A DNA stretch of 64,000 nt. Source: Romanomermis culicivorax. Its lineage: Eukaryota > Nematoda > Enoplea > Mermithida > Mermithidae. This document shows positions 50,501 to 58,546 of the stretch, piece after piece. A program made the position numbers and the translations under genes. The notes below the pieces were generated by a model. That model saw nothing but the letters and a program-made list of their open reading frames with translations. It made no database searches and had not been told where the DNA came from. The stretch is from NCBI GenBank assembly GCA_963922205.1, contig CAWUHX010000529.1, positions 16,124 through 80,123 on the forward strand, given 5' to 3'. The first letter of the stretch is position 1. Each line of letters begins with the position of its first letter.

Positions 50501-53500
50501 TTTATGCAAATCTACGAATTTTAATGCCTCATTTTTATATACTCAAAGAGATCGGTCAAACCTGAAAATAAAAGTAAGCACAGAGAACTTCCTACATTAA
50601 TGTGTATGCAGCATGGCAGCCGAGAGTAAAGAACTTTATTTCGGATTGAACGTCTTAAAGACGATCAGTTACACTGTGATCAAAATAAATTTGATGAATC
50701 ATTTCGAATATAGAAGTACTTTTTTATCCACACCTATTAGTTGATTGATGTACTAAATTTTTCAATTCTTCTTGTGAAATGTAATTCTGACAGCGGATTT
50801 GATGTTCAGAGCAAAATCGATTAATATCTTTTTCGAAAAGGCCTCGTCTACCAGCATAAATTTCTTACAAATGTGTGCACAAGCCCTCGATCATTAATCC
50901 GTGATCAACTTATTCTCTCACATTGGCGAGATCCAAACAACTTATTGAACGCATTTCACAACGCAATTGATAAATAGATGCACAAAAGATGAGAGACAAG
51001 CACGAAAATCGGAAAGTGTGAAATGCGAAGCAATCCTGCAATGTAACATAAATTAAGCCGCCCTGGCGGTCATGGTCCACGGACTGTCCTGTCCTGCTAG
51101 AAACTCTTCGATTAAAGGACCGGGCGACCACTTGAAATTTTATTGGCAGTCGCTGGTGGAAGTAGCAACTAGCGACAAGCGACAAAGCGAATTTGCACTT
51201 GTGTGGCTAGTGGCTATGAAATTGTATAAGTGATGTACCACAGGAATATAGCATTTTGTGGCGTTCAATAGCCCATGTACCGAAGCCACTAGAGAACGGC
51301 ACTATGGTGCACGGACAACCGGGCCCAAAAAGTAGCTACCCGGCATGAACCATCAAAAAAGAATCCGCCTGGTACGGGGAAGTTTTACCGAGTTTTTCGT
51401 AAGGTACAAGCTTTTTTGTGTGATTTTATTCTGAAAACCGAAAACCGGTGTAAAACGGAAATTTTTCACTAGAATTCCGTGAATTCTATACGGTACGGAT
51501 CGACCGGTAAGGAAAAACCACGCTACGCGGTGGCTTGGGTGGCTCGGCATTGCACAGATGCGATAAACTACATTCTGTTTTTTATAAAATGCTTCCAAAT
51601 AGAAAAGTTACTCAAATCAGTACTGTCGTCAAAATCATTTACATAAAGCTCTAACTGTAAGATTTTTCACTGGAAAAATTGTTGAAGGTTAGGTCAGCAT
51701 GTTCACAACCATTCAGTCCTATGTGATGAGTTGTTTATCAGAAAATCGTGAAAATCTGAAATACTATTTGCTTTCCACTTTCATTATTTAGAAGCATTTC
51801 AAGAAAAACAAACTATAAGGGTGTGAAAAAAACGAAACATTACTAGAATTTTTAGATTAACAAAGTTAAAAAATCCACCCCTGCAACTCTGCAGTTCCTT
51901 GGAAAATAAATTTTTTCGACGCAGCGAAAATACCATTCATAGAGCCAAAAACTCTAGAGGATAAGTAACTCTTCATAAATGGGCATCTGATTCTCTCTAA
52001 TTTTGAATTCATGTTCGCTGAATATGCCGCATGTCTCAGAAATCCCGGTCACCTGTTTTTTATATCTCTACAGGAATATATTCTTTTTAATTCGACAGCT
52101 AAAAGATACATAAAGAATTTCAGTTATTTAGCTTCACGTAAAATACTCGCAGACATTTTGAAACGCATTCGAAAGAGGAATCAAAAAGGAAGAACAAAAA
52201 GACGTCGTTCTTGTTTCCCGAACTAACTCAGGCAATTGACAAAAATTTTTTGCACTAAATCTTTGTTCTGCTCACATTGAGAAAGATGTTCTAGACTTTG
52301 GTGATTTTTTCGCATTGTACATTCACCTATGTAACTTTCATTCACCTATGTAATTCGGTACATTTTTCAACTGATTAGTAGCAGTCCAAAAAACCATTAC
52401 TTTTTCAACAAAATTTATTTACTCTGTATTCCAAGGCCGTTAGGTGGTGATCGCGACCTCCTGCGGTTGTATTGACCCATGGACAATTTAGCGCCGCCGA
52501 AACATCGGTAAGGCTTGGCGGGCGGTTCGGCGCTACTGTAGCGGATTCTTTCCCCGTGACCAGACATTAAACTACGCGGCAACCGTTCGCCGCAGCAGTT
52601 TTTTGCAATGTGAATGATGTCATTTGCAACTGAAGACGAAAATTTCTGGTTTTCAACTTTGGTGGTAAAAGTGGTCGGCGAATCGTTTTCCTTTTGGTCC
52701 TGTTTAGGGTCCTGCTTCAACAAAAAGGACTATATAAAATATGCAGAAGGTCAAAACTAGGAATTGCCACATGATAACAGCAAATAAACACAGTTGCTTG
52801 GCCATGATAACAATCTCCGGCTACTAATAACATGACCATAGCCTTCACCCAAAAACATAATTTTACTTGCGGTCTCAAACCATCGAGCATCCCATAATCT
52901 GGATTCGAATCATTATTACACTTATTAATTGGTAGGAAAACACTCGGCTGGTTAGACTGAGCGTGATCAGTTGTAGAACAGAACGTATTGGCCGCAGCAG
53001 AAGGTGAAGTTGGCCTAGGTTGTTCGTGCAATTTCAGTACTGTTCGGTCTCGTATTTCGCTGAGAAAAAAACGTGAAAGAACATTAATAAATTTAAGCAA
53101 AATGTTGCAAACATACAACGAAAATTTTGCACGGTTAATCAGAGGCTTGAGAAACCAATGAGAAAAATTTTCCGTTTGGTGTGAAATATTATGATACATA
53201 CAGTAAAACAAAATTCTAAACGGATAAGTTGCTGACTCTATAGAAACATTCATATTGAATATTACAGTCAAATAAACTGAGATGCGTCGAACATTTTTTT
53301 TGACAGAAAATTGCTGAATTTATATATATAACTTATGGTATTCTATTGTCGAATTGGGAAAAGTTACTGACACATAAAAAAATCTGAAGTTTGACTGACT
53401 TTAGATCGTCCAACTCGTAATAAACATCCTGCCGAGTCGGATCCTGTATATAAATTTTAACAAACGGCGATTGTAAATAGCCGACAGTCAATGAACCTCG

Positions 53501-54870
53501 GAAAGCTTTGGCGAAAAGTTGTTTGACGTCGGCCAATGAACAGATTTCGTTCGGTAATAAAATCCGTTTGGTTTCGCCTTGGTAATGTAGGAAAGCCAAA
53601 CCTGATAGAGTAAAGAAATATTCGAAAAGCTGCGCAGCAGTTACTATTCTCTAATCAGATTTTACAACTAATGTGCTTTTCAGGACAGAATACCTGCTCT
53701 GTTTTGCCAGTTTAAAGTATTGACGTTTTCAAGACTATAACAAGTCAAACGCTTTTGCTGTCGGACCAATGATGGAAAATTAATGAACATACGAGCAATC
53801 ACCAGCAGAAGAATCTGAAAATAATTCCAGTTTCTGTCCGAAAAAATAGATGAAAATAGACTATAACACTCTTTTTAGTTACGAAGGTTGTTTCAAGGTC
53901 GAATGGTCATCGAAATAGGATAATTATCAAAATTGTAGGGAAAATGGCGTCGTAAATTTAACTCAATTATAACTAATCTTTCACGACGTCAAAATGATAA
54001 AAAATTTTGCGTAATATATATTGTTTTTTACCTAAAGATTTGGCAACGTCTTTTTGCCGCCTGATATCATTAGTACTTGTCGAGGATGGCAACTTCGAAT
54101 TCGAATCTTTATTCGCCTGTTTAGTTATTTTGTTGCGTCCCGAAGCGTTACGAGTGGCAGACGTTTCCGATTCGGACATAATTCCGGGATCGTCGTCCAT
54201 ATAACCGAAATCTCGATGATCGTCGGTCGTTTCATCGCCGTTAATTTGCTCTATTTCCTTGTCGTTCTCACCTTTGTCATTGGAAAAATCGATTTTATCA
54301 ATGTGCTTTCTGCTTTGTTGATTACTGTTCCGCAAAGAAAATCGACCATTTTTCTTGGAATTTGTGGACTTGTAATCGAGTGTGTTACTTTTCTGACCCA
54401 TTGGAGCGAAAGTAGTTCGACGTCTATGCTTACTTGAAGTCTTTAAAATGAAAAGCATTATGAATAGTACATTTTCTAAGTGAATGAACAATAATGCTTA
54501 TGCAAAAGAGAAACCTGCACAAGAATGAACACATTTTTCACGAGTTCACCGTATAGCTTACATTCATCTTGAGAAAAAAGAACGAAAAAGTTGAAAATGG
54601 ATGAAAACAACAACAAATGAAATTTTTAACTTCTTATTACATATAATTTCTGTGAAAATTCGACTTTAAGTTTCAGTACAACAACAGAAAGGTTCTCTTG
54701 GGTCAACGTCAAAGGTAAACATTTTACCTTGGCATTAGATCCATCTAGTGTATTGGATAGTTTCAAGCACGGTTTAGCGTTATCTTTCGTCGAATGACTT
54801 GAATTTGTTTCTTCAATCCCACTATCTTCGGCGTTTCCATTTTCTTCCACAATTTCATTCGATGCTGGGC
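29234..54870 (-). CDS. p140Cap/SRCIN1 - sickle tail/KIAA1217 family gene, 19 coding exons placed
   Basis: In vertebrates this family consists of cytoskeletal/adaptor proteins that bind actin regulators and Src-pathway partners; here the role is inferred. The recognised core is the AIP3-like domain (TKRILLPNEI, YLQSPFVKIYI, VYYELDDL, then EIRDRTVLKL across a splice). Downstream is a coiled-coil region with the family signatures METQLASLSSLVHSAL, EFEKRTEVLRQL, EFPSLQQRL and FLKDEPVRLDSAL, then Pro-rich tails. All adjacent exon phases close except 52423 to 41815, so one exon is probably missing there. The 5' end beyond 54870 is not placed. Introns range from 56 bp class to more than 10 kb. Separate exon entries follow. 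Confidence 0.85.
30528..30675. mobile_element. Partial copy of the mariner-like small repeat
   Basis: Starts GTCTGTTTTTCAATGAAATGC and carries the internal TTTTACG...CACTCGAAA and GTTGAGCATGCTCA words of the copies at 51571 and 57521, but lacks the right end. Confidence 0.6.
31682..32245 (-). pseudogene. hAT transposase C-terminal fragment
   Basis: The frame from 32245 has the hAT dimerisation-region signature: AIAFWQHFMKP, then LPIGSADADRGFSVINHI. A TAA at 31853-31855 interrupts it. The same frame continues with SNLEGHSLDALLRLRI, matching the usual hAT C-terminal Asn-Leu-x(5)-Leu-x-x-Leu-Leu-Arg run, and ends at TGA 31682. It most resembles the zinc-finger/KIAA1586-like hAT group (from memory of the motif, low certainty). 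The N-terminal catalytic part is missing. It sits in the last intron of the host gene. Confidence 0.85.
32770..32855. mobile_element. Right-end fragment of the mariner-like small repeat
   Basis: Matches the last ~85 bases of the copy at 57521-57769 (AAATACCACTTGCTTTTTAG ... CATTTCAATAAAAAC). Confidence 0.55.
33202..33397 (-). CDS. p140Cap-like gene exon: Ser/Pro-rich tail
   Basis: Acceptor TATTTTATAG, donor CAAG/GTAAAT. It encodes SADSHDSNFNTRAIV ... SSMVPPPPP. Phases fit. Confidence 0.85.
33699..33821 (-). CDS. p140Cap-like gene exon: FAERFKNAASS block
   Basis: Acceptor CCTTATTAG, donor AACG/GTGAGC. It encodes ELQGVSAANSVQQEKRR and FAERFKNAASSETTAS. Phases fit. Confidence 0.85.
33822..35136 (-). 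other. Intron of the p140Cap-like gene; nothing else seen
   Basis: 1.3 kb AT-rich, no open frame or repeat that I recognise. Confidence 0.6.
35137..35308 (-). CDS. p140Cap-like gene exon: proline-rich tail
   Basis: Acceptor TTCTCCTCAG, donor TTGG/GTTAGT. It encodes SIEAPPLPPPPKNYPDQNG, a possible SH3- or EVH1-type ligand. The phase fits the next exon, which supports the weak donor. Confidence 0.8.
35383..35479 (-). CDS. p140Cap-like gene exon: Ser/Pro linker
   Basis: Acceptor GTAACCTTAG chosen because the neighbouring TAG five bases later breaks the frame; donor TGAT/GTAAGC. It encodes IVQDRPTTNGHQ and RPSSATPQSPQ. Confidence 0.8.
35608..35691 (-). CDS. p140Cap-like gene exon: FLKDEPVRLDSAL block
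   Basis: Acceptor TTTGTGTTTGCAG, donor AAAA/GTAAGA. It encodes FLKDEPVRLDSALQKCKRL, another family block. Confidence 0.9.
35881..35956 (-). CDS. p140Cap-like gene exon: EFPSLQQRL block
   Basis: Acceptor TTTATTTTTAG, donor AAAA/GTAAGC. It encodes EFPSLQQRLKYVMTSEM, a conserved block of the family. Confidence 0.9.
36015..36145 (-). CDS. p140Cap-like gene exon with a GC donor
   Basis: Acceptor ATTTTTAAG. The 3' end is CTCAAAG/GCAATA, a GC rather than GT donor, forced by phase and by conserved protein on both sides. It encodes EFEKRTEVLRQLVVNGERR and AEIEELADTLTNIG. The following intron is 58 bp. Confidence 0.8.
36252..36391 (-). CDS. p140Cap-like gene exon: coiled coil
   Basis: Acceptor GTTTTTTAG, donor TGAG/GTTTGA. 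It encodes VWVNQEQDKYRSLMKKVEQD. Phases fit. Confidence 0.85.
36510..36719 (-). CDS. p140Cap-like gene exon: coiled coil
   Basis: Exactly 70 codons, phase 0 at both ends; acceptor GATTATCAG, donor AAC/GTGAGT. Heptad-like helix (LKTMKKRIVELNGDFRHLKR). Confidence 0.85.
36788..36819 (-). CDS. p140Cap-like gene small exon (start ambiguous)
   Basis: Donor AAGA/GTAAGT. Using acceptor AAATTTAG (start 36819) closes the phase with both neighbours. The stronger-looking acceptor TTTTTTCAG (start 36835) would break the frame. A transcript would decide. Confidence 0.6.
37031..37236 (-). CDS. p140Cap-like gene exon: start of coiled-coil region
   Basis: Acceptor CATTTTTTCAG, donor TCAC/GTAAGT. It encodes METQLASLSSLVHSALMAK, a family signature at the head of the coiled coil, then an acidic Ser-rich end. 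The 3.8-kb intron upstream holds nested transposons. Confidence 0.85.
38330..39660. mobile_element. Possible third nested element with GGGA/TCCTGA-rich ends
   Basis: 38330-38570 is rich in CAGGAAAG, CGGGAAC and TCCTGA words. 39490-39600 carries the same words, and both zones share TAGTCGTCCC (38336 and 39492). The outer ends share AGGCCGAT in inverted orientation. No TSD was resolved. Confidence 0.4.
38886..39270. repeat. AT-rich AAATTTAAAATTAAAA satellite-like tract
   Basis: Nearly 400 bp made of variants of AAATTTAAAATTAAAAAATT, with almost no G or C. Confidence 0.8.
39602..39664. repeat. Three 21-bp tandem units (ATCGGCCTTTACTCCTCAAAC)
   Basis: Three units with one base change between the first two. 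Confidence 0.9.
41001..41163 (-). CDS. p140Cap-like gene exon: Pro/Ser linker
   Basis: Acceptor TTTTGTTTTGCAG, donor CTAG/GTGAAC. It encodes LEPSPQVVPVYRNG and SSSVSRCGSITPVVDEEA. Phases fit both neighbours. Confidence 0.85.
41403..41815 (-). CDS. p140Cap-like gene exon: Arg/Ser-rich segment
   Basis: Acceptor TTGGTTCTTCTGAG, donor CAAC/GTAAGA. It encodes ILINRRRQSFSRQKEQ, a Cys-rich patch (GVYSYCSASCF) and VRSKSSENLSENYLMRL. An ATG lies at 41814, so an alternative start here is possible. It leaves in phase 1, fitting the next exon. Confidence 0.75.
43325..44690. repeat. CAACCAATCA-type minisatellite, ~1.35 kb
   Basis: Degenerate tandem of 4-bp-based units (AACCAACCAATCAGGGAATCAA and variants). 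Every copy differs slightly, so it is old or evolving fast. It lies in the long intron. The complementary strand version is at 47790-48335. Confidence 0.9.
44691..46420. other. Repeat-derived intronic DNA, no gene
   Basis: 45150-45450 and 45880-46000 resemble the dispersed family carrying GGAAAATCA and ATGCACTTTTCC words seen at 59340 and 60440. 44985-45120 has a GC-rich patch ending CGCACGGCCCTG, like one end of the 410-1059 element. Confidence 0.45.
46428..46444. repeat. CCGGAGCGAAGCGCCGG hairpin of a dispersed repeat
   Basis: Near-perfect stem with a GAA loop, followed by AAAATTTT. Other copies: 50081-50097, 59822-59838, 60914-60930 (degenerate) and 62829-62845. Confidence 0.8.
47790..48335. 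repeat. GGTTGGTTGATT minisatellite
   Basis: Degenerate array of TTGGTTG units with interspersed CCAAATTAG/TCCAGAT words, the reverse complement type of the 43325-44690 array. The minus frame open through it is a by-product of the repeat. Confidence 0.85.
48435..48590. repeat. Left arm of an inverted repeat with 51110-51345
   Basis: Shares GGTGTCCGTGC, CCATAGTGC, TTCTCTAGTGGCTT, TAGCCA, CACA and GCTTTGTCGC words in the same order with the reverse complement of 51110-51345. This pair overlaps the 47275-50375 pair in an interleaved way. Confidence 0.75.
49245..50258. mobile_element. hAT-type element, 1014 bp, TSD GCTGGGGG
   Basis: Left end CAGTGTTTTTTCCGCAC. Reverse complement of the right end CAGGGTTTTTTCCGCAC. 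GCTGGGGG is at 49237-49244 and 50259-50266. Subterminal TGCGGAAAA and CCGCAC words are repeated at both ends. A GCGCGG hairpin repeat (50081) lies inside. No transposase. Confidence 0.9.
51110..51345. repeat. Right arm of the inverted repeat with 48435-48590
   Basis: See the left arm. The open frame on the minus strand through 50910-51185 is part of this repeat and is not called as a gene. Confidence 0.75.
51571..51816. mobile_element. Mariner-like small repeat, copy 2
   Basis: About 245 bp, similar over its length to 57521-57769, with slightly degraded ends (CATTCTGTTTTTTATAAAATG ... AAGAAAAACAAACTATA). Confidence 0.8.
52423..52711 (-). CDS. p140Cap-like gene exon: Ser/Arg-rich linker
   Basis: Acceptor TTGTTGAAGCAG, donor CAGA/GTAAAT. 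It encodes HGERIRYSS and YNRRRSRSPPN segments. It leaves in phase 1, which does not fit the start of the next exon found (41815, phase 2). Either an exon is missing or a weaker donor (GGAG/GTCGCG) is used. Confidence 0.75.
52867..53059 (-). CDS. p140Cap-like gene exon: end of AIP3-like domain and linker
   Basis: Acceptor TTTTTTTCTCAG, donor CAA/GTAAAA. It starts EIRDRTVLKLHEQPRP, matching the family's domain end, followed by a Ser/Asn-rich linker ending DYGMLDGLRPQ. Phases agree on both sides. Confidence 0.85.
53400..53601 (-). CDS. p140Cap-like gene exon: AIP3-like domain core
   Basis: Acceptor ACTCTATCAG, donor AAA/GTCAGT. It encodes FLHYQGETKRILLPNEI, then CSLADVKQLFAKAF, YLQSPFVKIYIQD and VYYELDDL. 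This is the most conserved block of the SRCIN1/KIAA1217 family and the basis for naming the gene. Confidence 0.9.
53602..54031 (-). other. Intron of the p140Cap-like gene; nothing else seen
   Basis: 430 bp AT-rich; no open frame of interest. Confidence 0.6.
54032..54440 (-). CDS. p140Cap-like gene exon: basic/Ser-rich N-terminal linker
   Basis: Acceptor CATTTTAAAG, donor TTAG/GTAAAA, phase 0 to phase 1. It encodes a low-complexity region with basic runs (SSKHRRRTTF) and acidic runs (MDDDPGIMSESETS). The donor phase fits the AIP3 exon exactly. Confidence 0.75.
54728..54870 (-). CDS. p140Cap-like gene, first exon placed
   Basis: Acceptor CTGTTTTCAAG, donor AAG/GTAAAATG. It enters in phase 1 and leaves in phase 0. 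It encodes an acidic Ser/Asn-rich stretch (EENGNAEDSGIEETNSSH). An upstream exon must exist because the phase is not 0 at its start and no ATG context is compelling. Confidence 0.7.
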
Positions 54871-56309
54871 CTTGAAAACAGTAAAAGTTGTGTCTCTAGG
54901 CAGATACCGTACTGCATCTCATATTACGCGCTACCTTTCTCTTTTCCAAAAAATTTGAAAACTTTACGAAAATACGGCATAATTTTTATGCTGTATACTG
55001 TATCGAAAGCGCAGGCGGTAAATAGAAAAGAATAATATATGTGCAGACTACAGTAATACTAGCAAACCGACCGCCAGCACTCTACAGTTCTCGAAAATCG
55101 ACAACTCGAAGCCAAAATAAATAAACGAATCGAGATAGAAGAAAAGATAAAAATATACTCAAAAAGCGACGACCGTTTGTTGACAAAATGTGTTCTGCTA
55201 AAGGAGAAGTAGTGTAAGAAGAAGCTTTTTCTTGAGAAATATCTACTAAAGCATTTATTTTTGAAATCTTACGGCCTCATTTACAAAGCCATGAGGGAAA
55301 ATAAATTCTTCATTATCTGTTCTTGAAAACAACGGAACAGAAGGGTCCTTTCTCCACTTTATTCTACCGAGCGACTTTGTTTTGCGGTGGACAAAGTTTC
55401 TTAGTTTGCTAGTATTTCAAATAATTAGACACAACAATGGGCGATTTCATCAAGATAGAAGGAGTACTGGTTGCTCAGCTGCATTATTATGTCTGCTGCT
55501 AAAGAAACGCTTTCAGAAAATAGAAGGATCTCTTCTTTTAGGCGGTTCTGTTCGATTTCGAGACACAAATTTTACACGCAACACACTGGGTGGAAATTTT
55601 AGCCGCAATGGTCTACTAAATGTAAGGACGTGTAAGTAGCTAGGAGTACAGCCAAAACGAGTGAGCTTCGTTTGAAATCGGCGAAAGTATGAAGAAGACC
55701 GAGGTAAACAATATGGTTTAGACAGGTGAGTTGTCAAGGCAAGTAATCTCTTAAGAAAGGAAATGTATCCAACCCAACATTTTAAGCGAAGAAAGACTAC
55801 ATGCGTGGTAGGTAGCAGAAGAATGTTAGCTACAGACGTGATTCTATAACCGAAGAATTTACCACATTTAGTAGAAAACGCTGCATATCTAGTAGATTTT
55901 TTTTCTATAGCAATCGTTACAAAGAAAGCGACAAACATTTTGTTTAACATTTTAAAACTGGGATTGTGAATAGTTTACAAAAATCTATTTTCGATTAGCA
56001 TCAAGCGGAACAGTCTTTAGATTTCAAATGAACTGTACGAAAACCACAACTAAATCTTCTTACATCAGACGTAATGAGAAGATACCGGTACCTCCTACAT
56101 ATCTGTGGAAACAAGTGATTTCCAAGTCACGTTATAGGATACTGCCGTCTTCTTTTTGGTAGCAGTTCCGTTTCAAGAAATTCGAATTTTACGGTTCCCT
56201 GGTTTTCACTCCATTCTCGCCCGAGCTTGAGAGATCTGAACTTTGTACGTCAATGCTGACAAGTATAATTCGAAACCTTAACAAAAACGACATTCTGGAA
56301 AACTGCATC
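54871..56309. other. Region upstream of the first exon placed; 5' exon or promoter not found
   Basis: The minus frame at 55513-55950 ends with a charged stretch (SRNRTEPPKRRDPSIF) that could belong to an exon, but I could not support splice sites. No clear promoter element. Confidence 0.4.
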
Positions 56310-56984
56310 ATCTTGTGGGGATACGGACAATTTGCCCCTGGTAATTCGCCCCCACTGCAGTTCGCCCCTGAGCAATTCGCCCCCCCCCACAATTCGCCCC
56401 CGGTAACTGGCCTCCAACTCACTGTTTTTTTTAATTCAAAAAATTCAGATTTAAAAATAACTCCACTAGGTTGTTAGCAGTTATGTAATTTCTACACATC
56501 CATGCACAAAACCTAGAGATTTTTCTTAGCCGAAATAGCATGTTTATTTATGAATTCTGCATGCAGAGTGCAAGTATTAGGTACAAGAAGAAAAAAATCT
56601 GCACAGCAATGTTCCAAATAAAGGTCCACAAATAATTTTTTTTTCTTTGAATATAAGATTTTTTTTACTGGTGCGGTTAGTGCTAAGTCAGTATAAGCCT
56701 TTTTTACTCGTACGGTCAGCAATACAGGCGTATAACAGAATGTGTGCAGCTAAAGTTTAACTGACTGAAAATGATCAATTTCGACCAAAAATGTGTGAAA
56801 AATCTCAACACTGGCAATTTACAAATTCACATTTTTTCAAGTTTGTAATGATGGTGTCCTAATCCCCAGAAACCATGCCAAATTTTAGTCTGATGTCGTG
56901 AATACCCGAAAAAATTTAGGCAGAATCTTAACGTGTAACACAGATATCATAAGCAGAATTGCGAGTCATTTATGTTCTCCGATC

Positions 56985-57180
56985 TGGATTTGTTTTTTTT
57001 GTTTTTTGTTCCTTTTTTCGTTTAATTTTCTTTCTTGTATTCCTCTTTTTTGTCTTTCATCTTTCTTGTATAGTTTCTTCTATATTTTTTTTGATTACTT
57101 TTTACTCATTCTCCTTTTCTTATTTTTTCCCTTTTTATTTTTCTTCTGTTTTTTCTATTTTTATTTTTTTTTGTTTTTGG
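56985..57180. repeat. T-rich polypyrimidine tract
   Basis: About 195 bp with very few purines, inside the 56318-57925 element. The open plus frames here (Phe-rich) are artefacts of it. Confidence 0.85.
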
Positions 57181-57520
57181 TACACCGCAAAGTTGTCACA
57201 AAAAAGATAGTGAAGAACACAATAGAGTCACACGTAGAATAATTGTGATACTTTGTCATAATCTTAATTGCTCTCCATAGATCCTGATAAAAAGTTACAA
57301 GAAATGAATTTGAAAAAGGAAAACATGTACGCAACTAGAAAAGAAAAGAAAAAAGACAATGTAAAAAAAGAGTAAAAAGGAAAACAAAGGTGACAGGGCG
57401 AAGTGAAAAATCATCTTTTCATCTCCTTTATGTTTCACATAAAATATGGTTACCTAATAGGGGAAATGTCCGGAGATATATTACATAACATACCATGGAG
57501 TTGCTTTTAAACCTAAAACC

Positions 57521-57769
57521 TATAGTCTGTTTTTTATAAAATGCTTCCAAATAGAAAAGTGACACAAATCAGTACAGTCGCCAAAATCGTTTACATAGAG
57601 CTTTTACCGTAAAATTTTTCACTCGAAAAATTGTTAAAGGTGAGCTCAGTATGCTCAGGAATTTCCGGACCAATATGATATATTTTTCGTCAGCAAATCA
57701 TGAAAATGTGAAATACTACTTGCTTTCCACTCGTATTATTTAGAAGCATTTCAAGAAAAACAGACTATA
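57521..57769. mobile_element. Mariner-like small repeat (TA target), best copy
   Basis: TIR TATAGTCTGTTTTT at the left; the right end reversed reads TATAGTCTGTTTTTCTTG. The ~30-bp ends continue to match through ATGCTTC(T/C)AAAT. A TA duplication is compatible. Too short to code. Further copies: 51571-51816, fragments at 30528, 32770 and (reversed) 11170-11300. Confidence 0.85.
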
Positions 57770-58546
57770 GGTAAGTATAGTACCAGGGGCGAATTACTGG
57801 GGGCGAATTACTCAGGGGCGACTTGTGTTGGGGGCGAATTGTCCGGGGGCGAACTGCAGTGGGGGCGAATTGTGGGGAACGAATTGCGGGGGGCAAATTA
57901 CTGGGGGCGAATTGTCCTAGAACCCATCTTGTGAGCTTATAAAAAACATCGTATAAAATGGGATAAGAAATCCAGTTTCAGGAAAAGCACAAAAAATGTA
58001 ACGATAGAAGTAGGGGAAATTCTTCTGAAATATCGTTTTTTGAAGTTAACATAAAGCTGAATCACTAAAAAAATAAATAAATCTAATAAAATAAACAAAT
58101 CTAATAAAGCTAATCAAATAAATTTGCTCCACATCAAAAAAAATTTTGCGTTGCATGATATAGCTGCATGTTGCAGCTGCATGCATGCTATGTAGCGACA
58201 TTGCACGGGGACACCACTAATGAAATATTAAAAAATCTTTTCACGAATATCGTGAGGCACATTTAGCTAGGTAATACTATAGAATATTTAAAAAATTATA
58301 CATGTTGAAACTAGTGATCGTACGGGGACAGATTTTTTCGGGGACGGGGACGAGTTTTCTTCGTTCTTTCGGGGACGGGGAGAGATATTTTCACATACAT
58401 TAAATACTACATAAGTACTCATTTATATTATGTGAAGTCAATAAAATCCGTATATAATCATTATATATCTGAAATCAATCAAACATGCGAGTTGAGAATT
58501 TTCCAGGACTCAAATCTTGATTTTTCAAGTCAAGTATGTACCTAAT

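Larger units (their letters stand above)
41816..52422 (-). other. 10.6-kb repeat-filled intron region (may hide an exon)
   Basis: Contains two minisatellites, hairpin repeats, inverted repeats and a hAT-type element, all listed separately. I found no exon with good splice sites on the minus strand, but the phase mismatch suggests one is here. Confidence 0.6.
56318..57925. mobile_element. hAT-type element with AATTCGCCCCC arrays, TSD ATCTTGTG
   Basis: The octamer ATCTTGTG sits at 56310-56317 and 57926-57933. The ends read GGGATACGGACAATTTGCCCC and, reversed, GGGTTCTAGGACAATTCGCCCC. Behind each end are several AATTCGCCCCC units (56345-56405; 57785-57915 on the other strand), including a shared ACTGCAGTTCGCCCC. 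The interior has a T-rich polypyrimidine tract (56985-57180) and a mariner-like small repeat. No transposase. Confidence 0.9.

Noticed and set aside
50910-51185. Minus-strand frame as an extra exon of the p140Cap-like gene
   Set aside because: It lies in the arm of an inverted repeat, its splice phases do not fill the gap, and the composition is unlike the neighbouring exons.
56898-57242. Phe/Leu-rich plus-strand frames as membrane proteins
   Set aside because: They arise from a polypyrimidine tract inside a transposon; no charged loops, conserved motif or start context.
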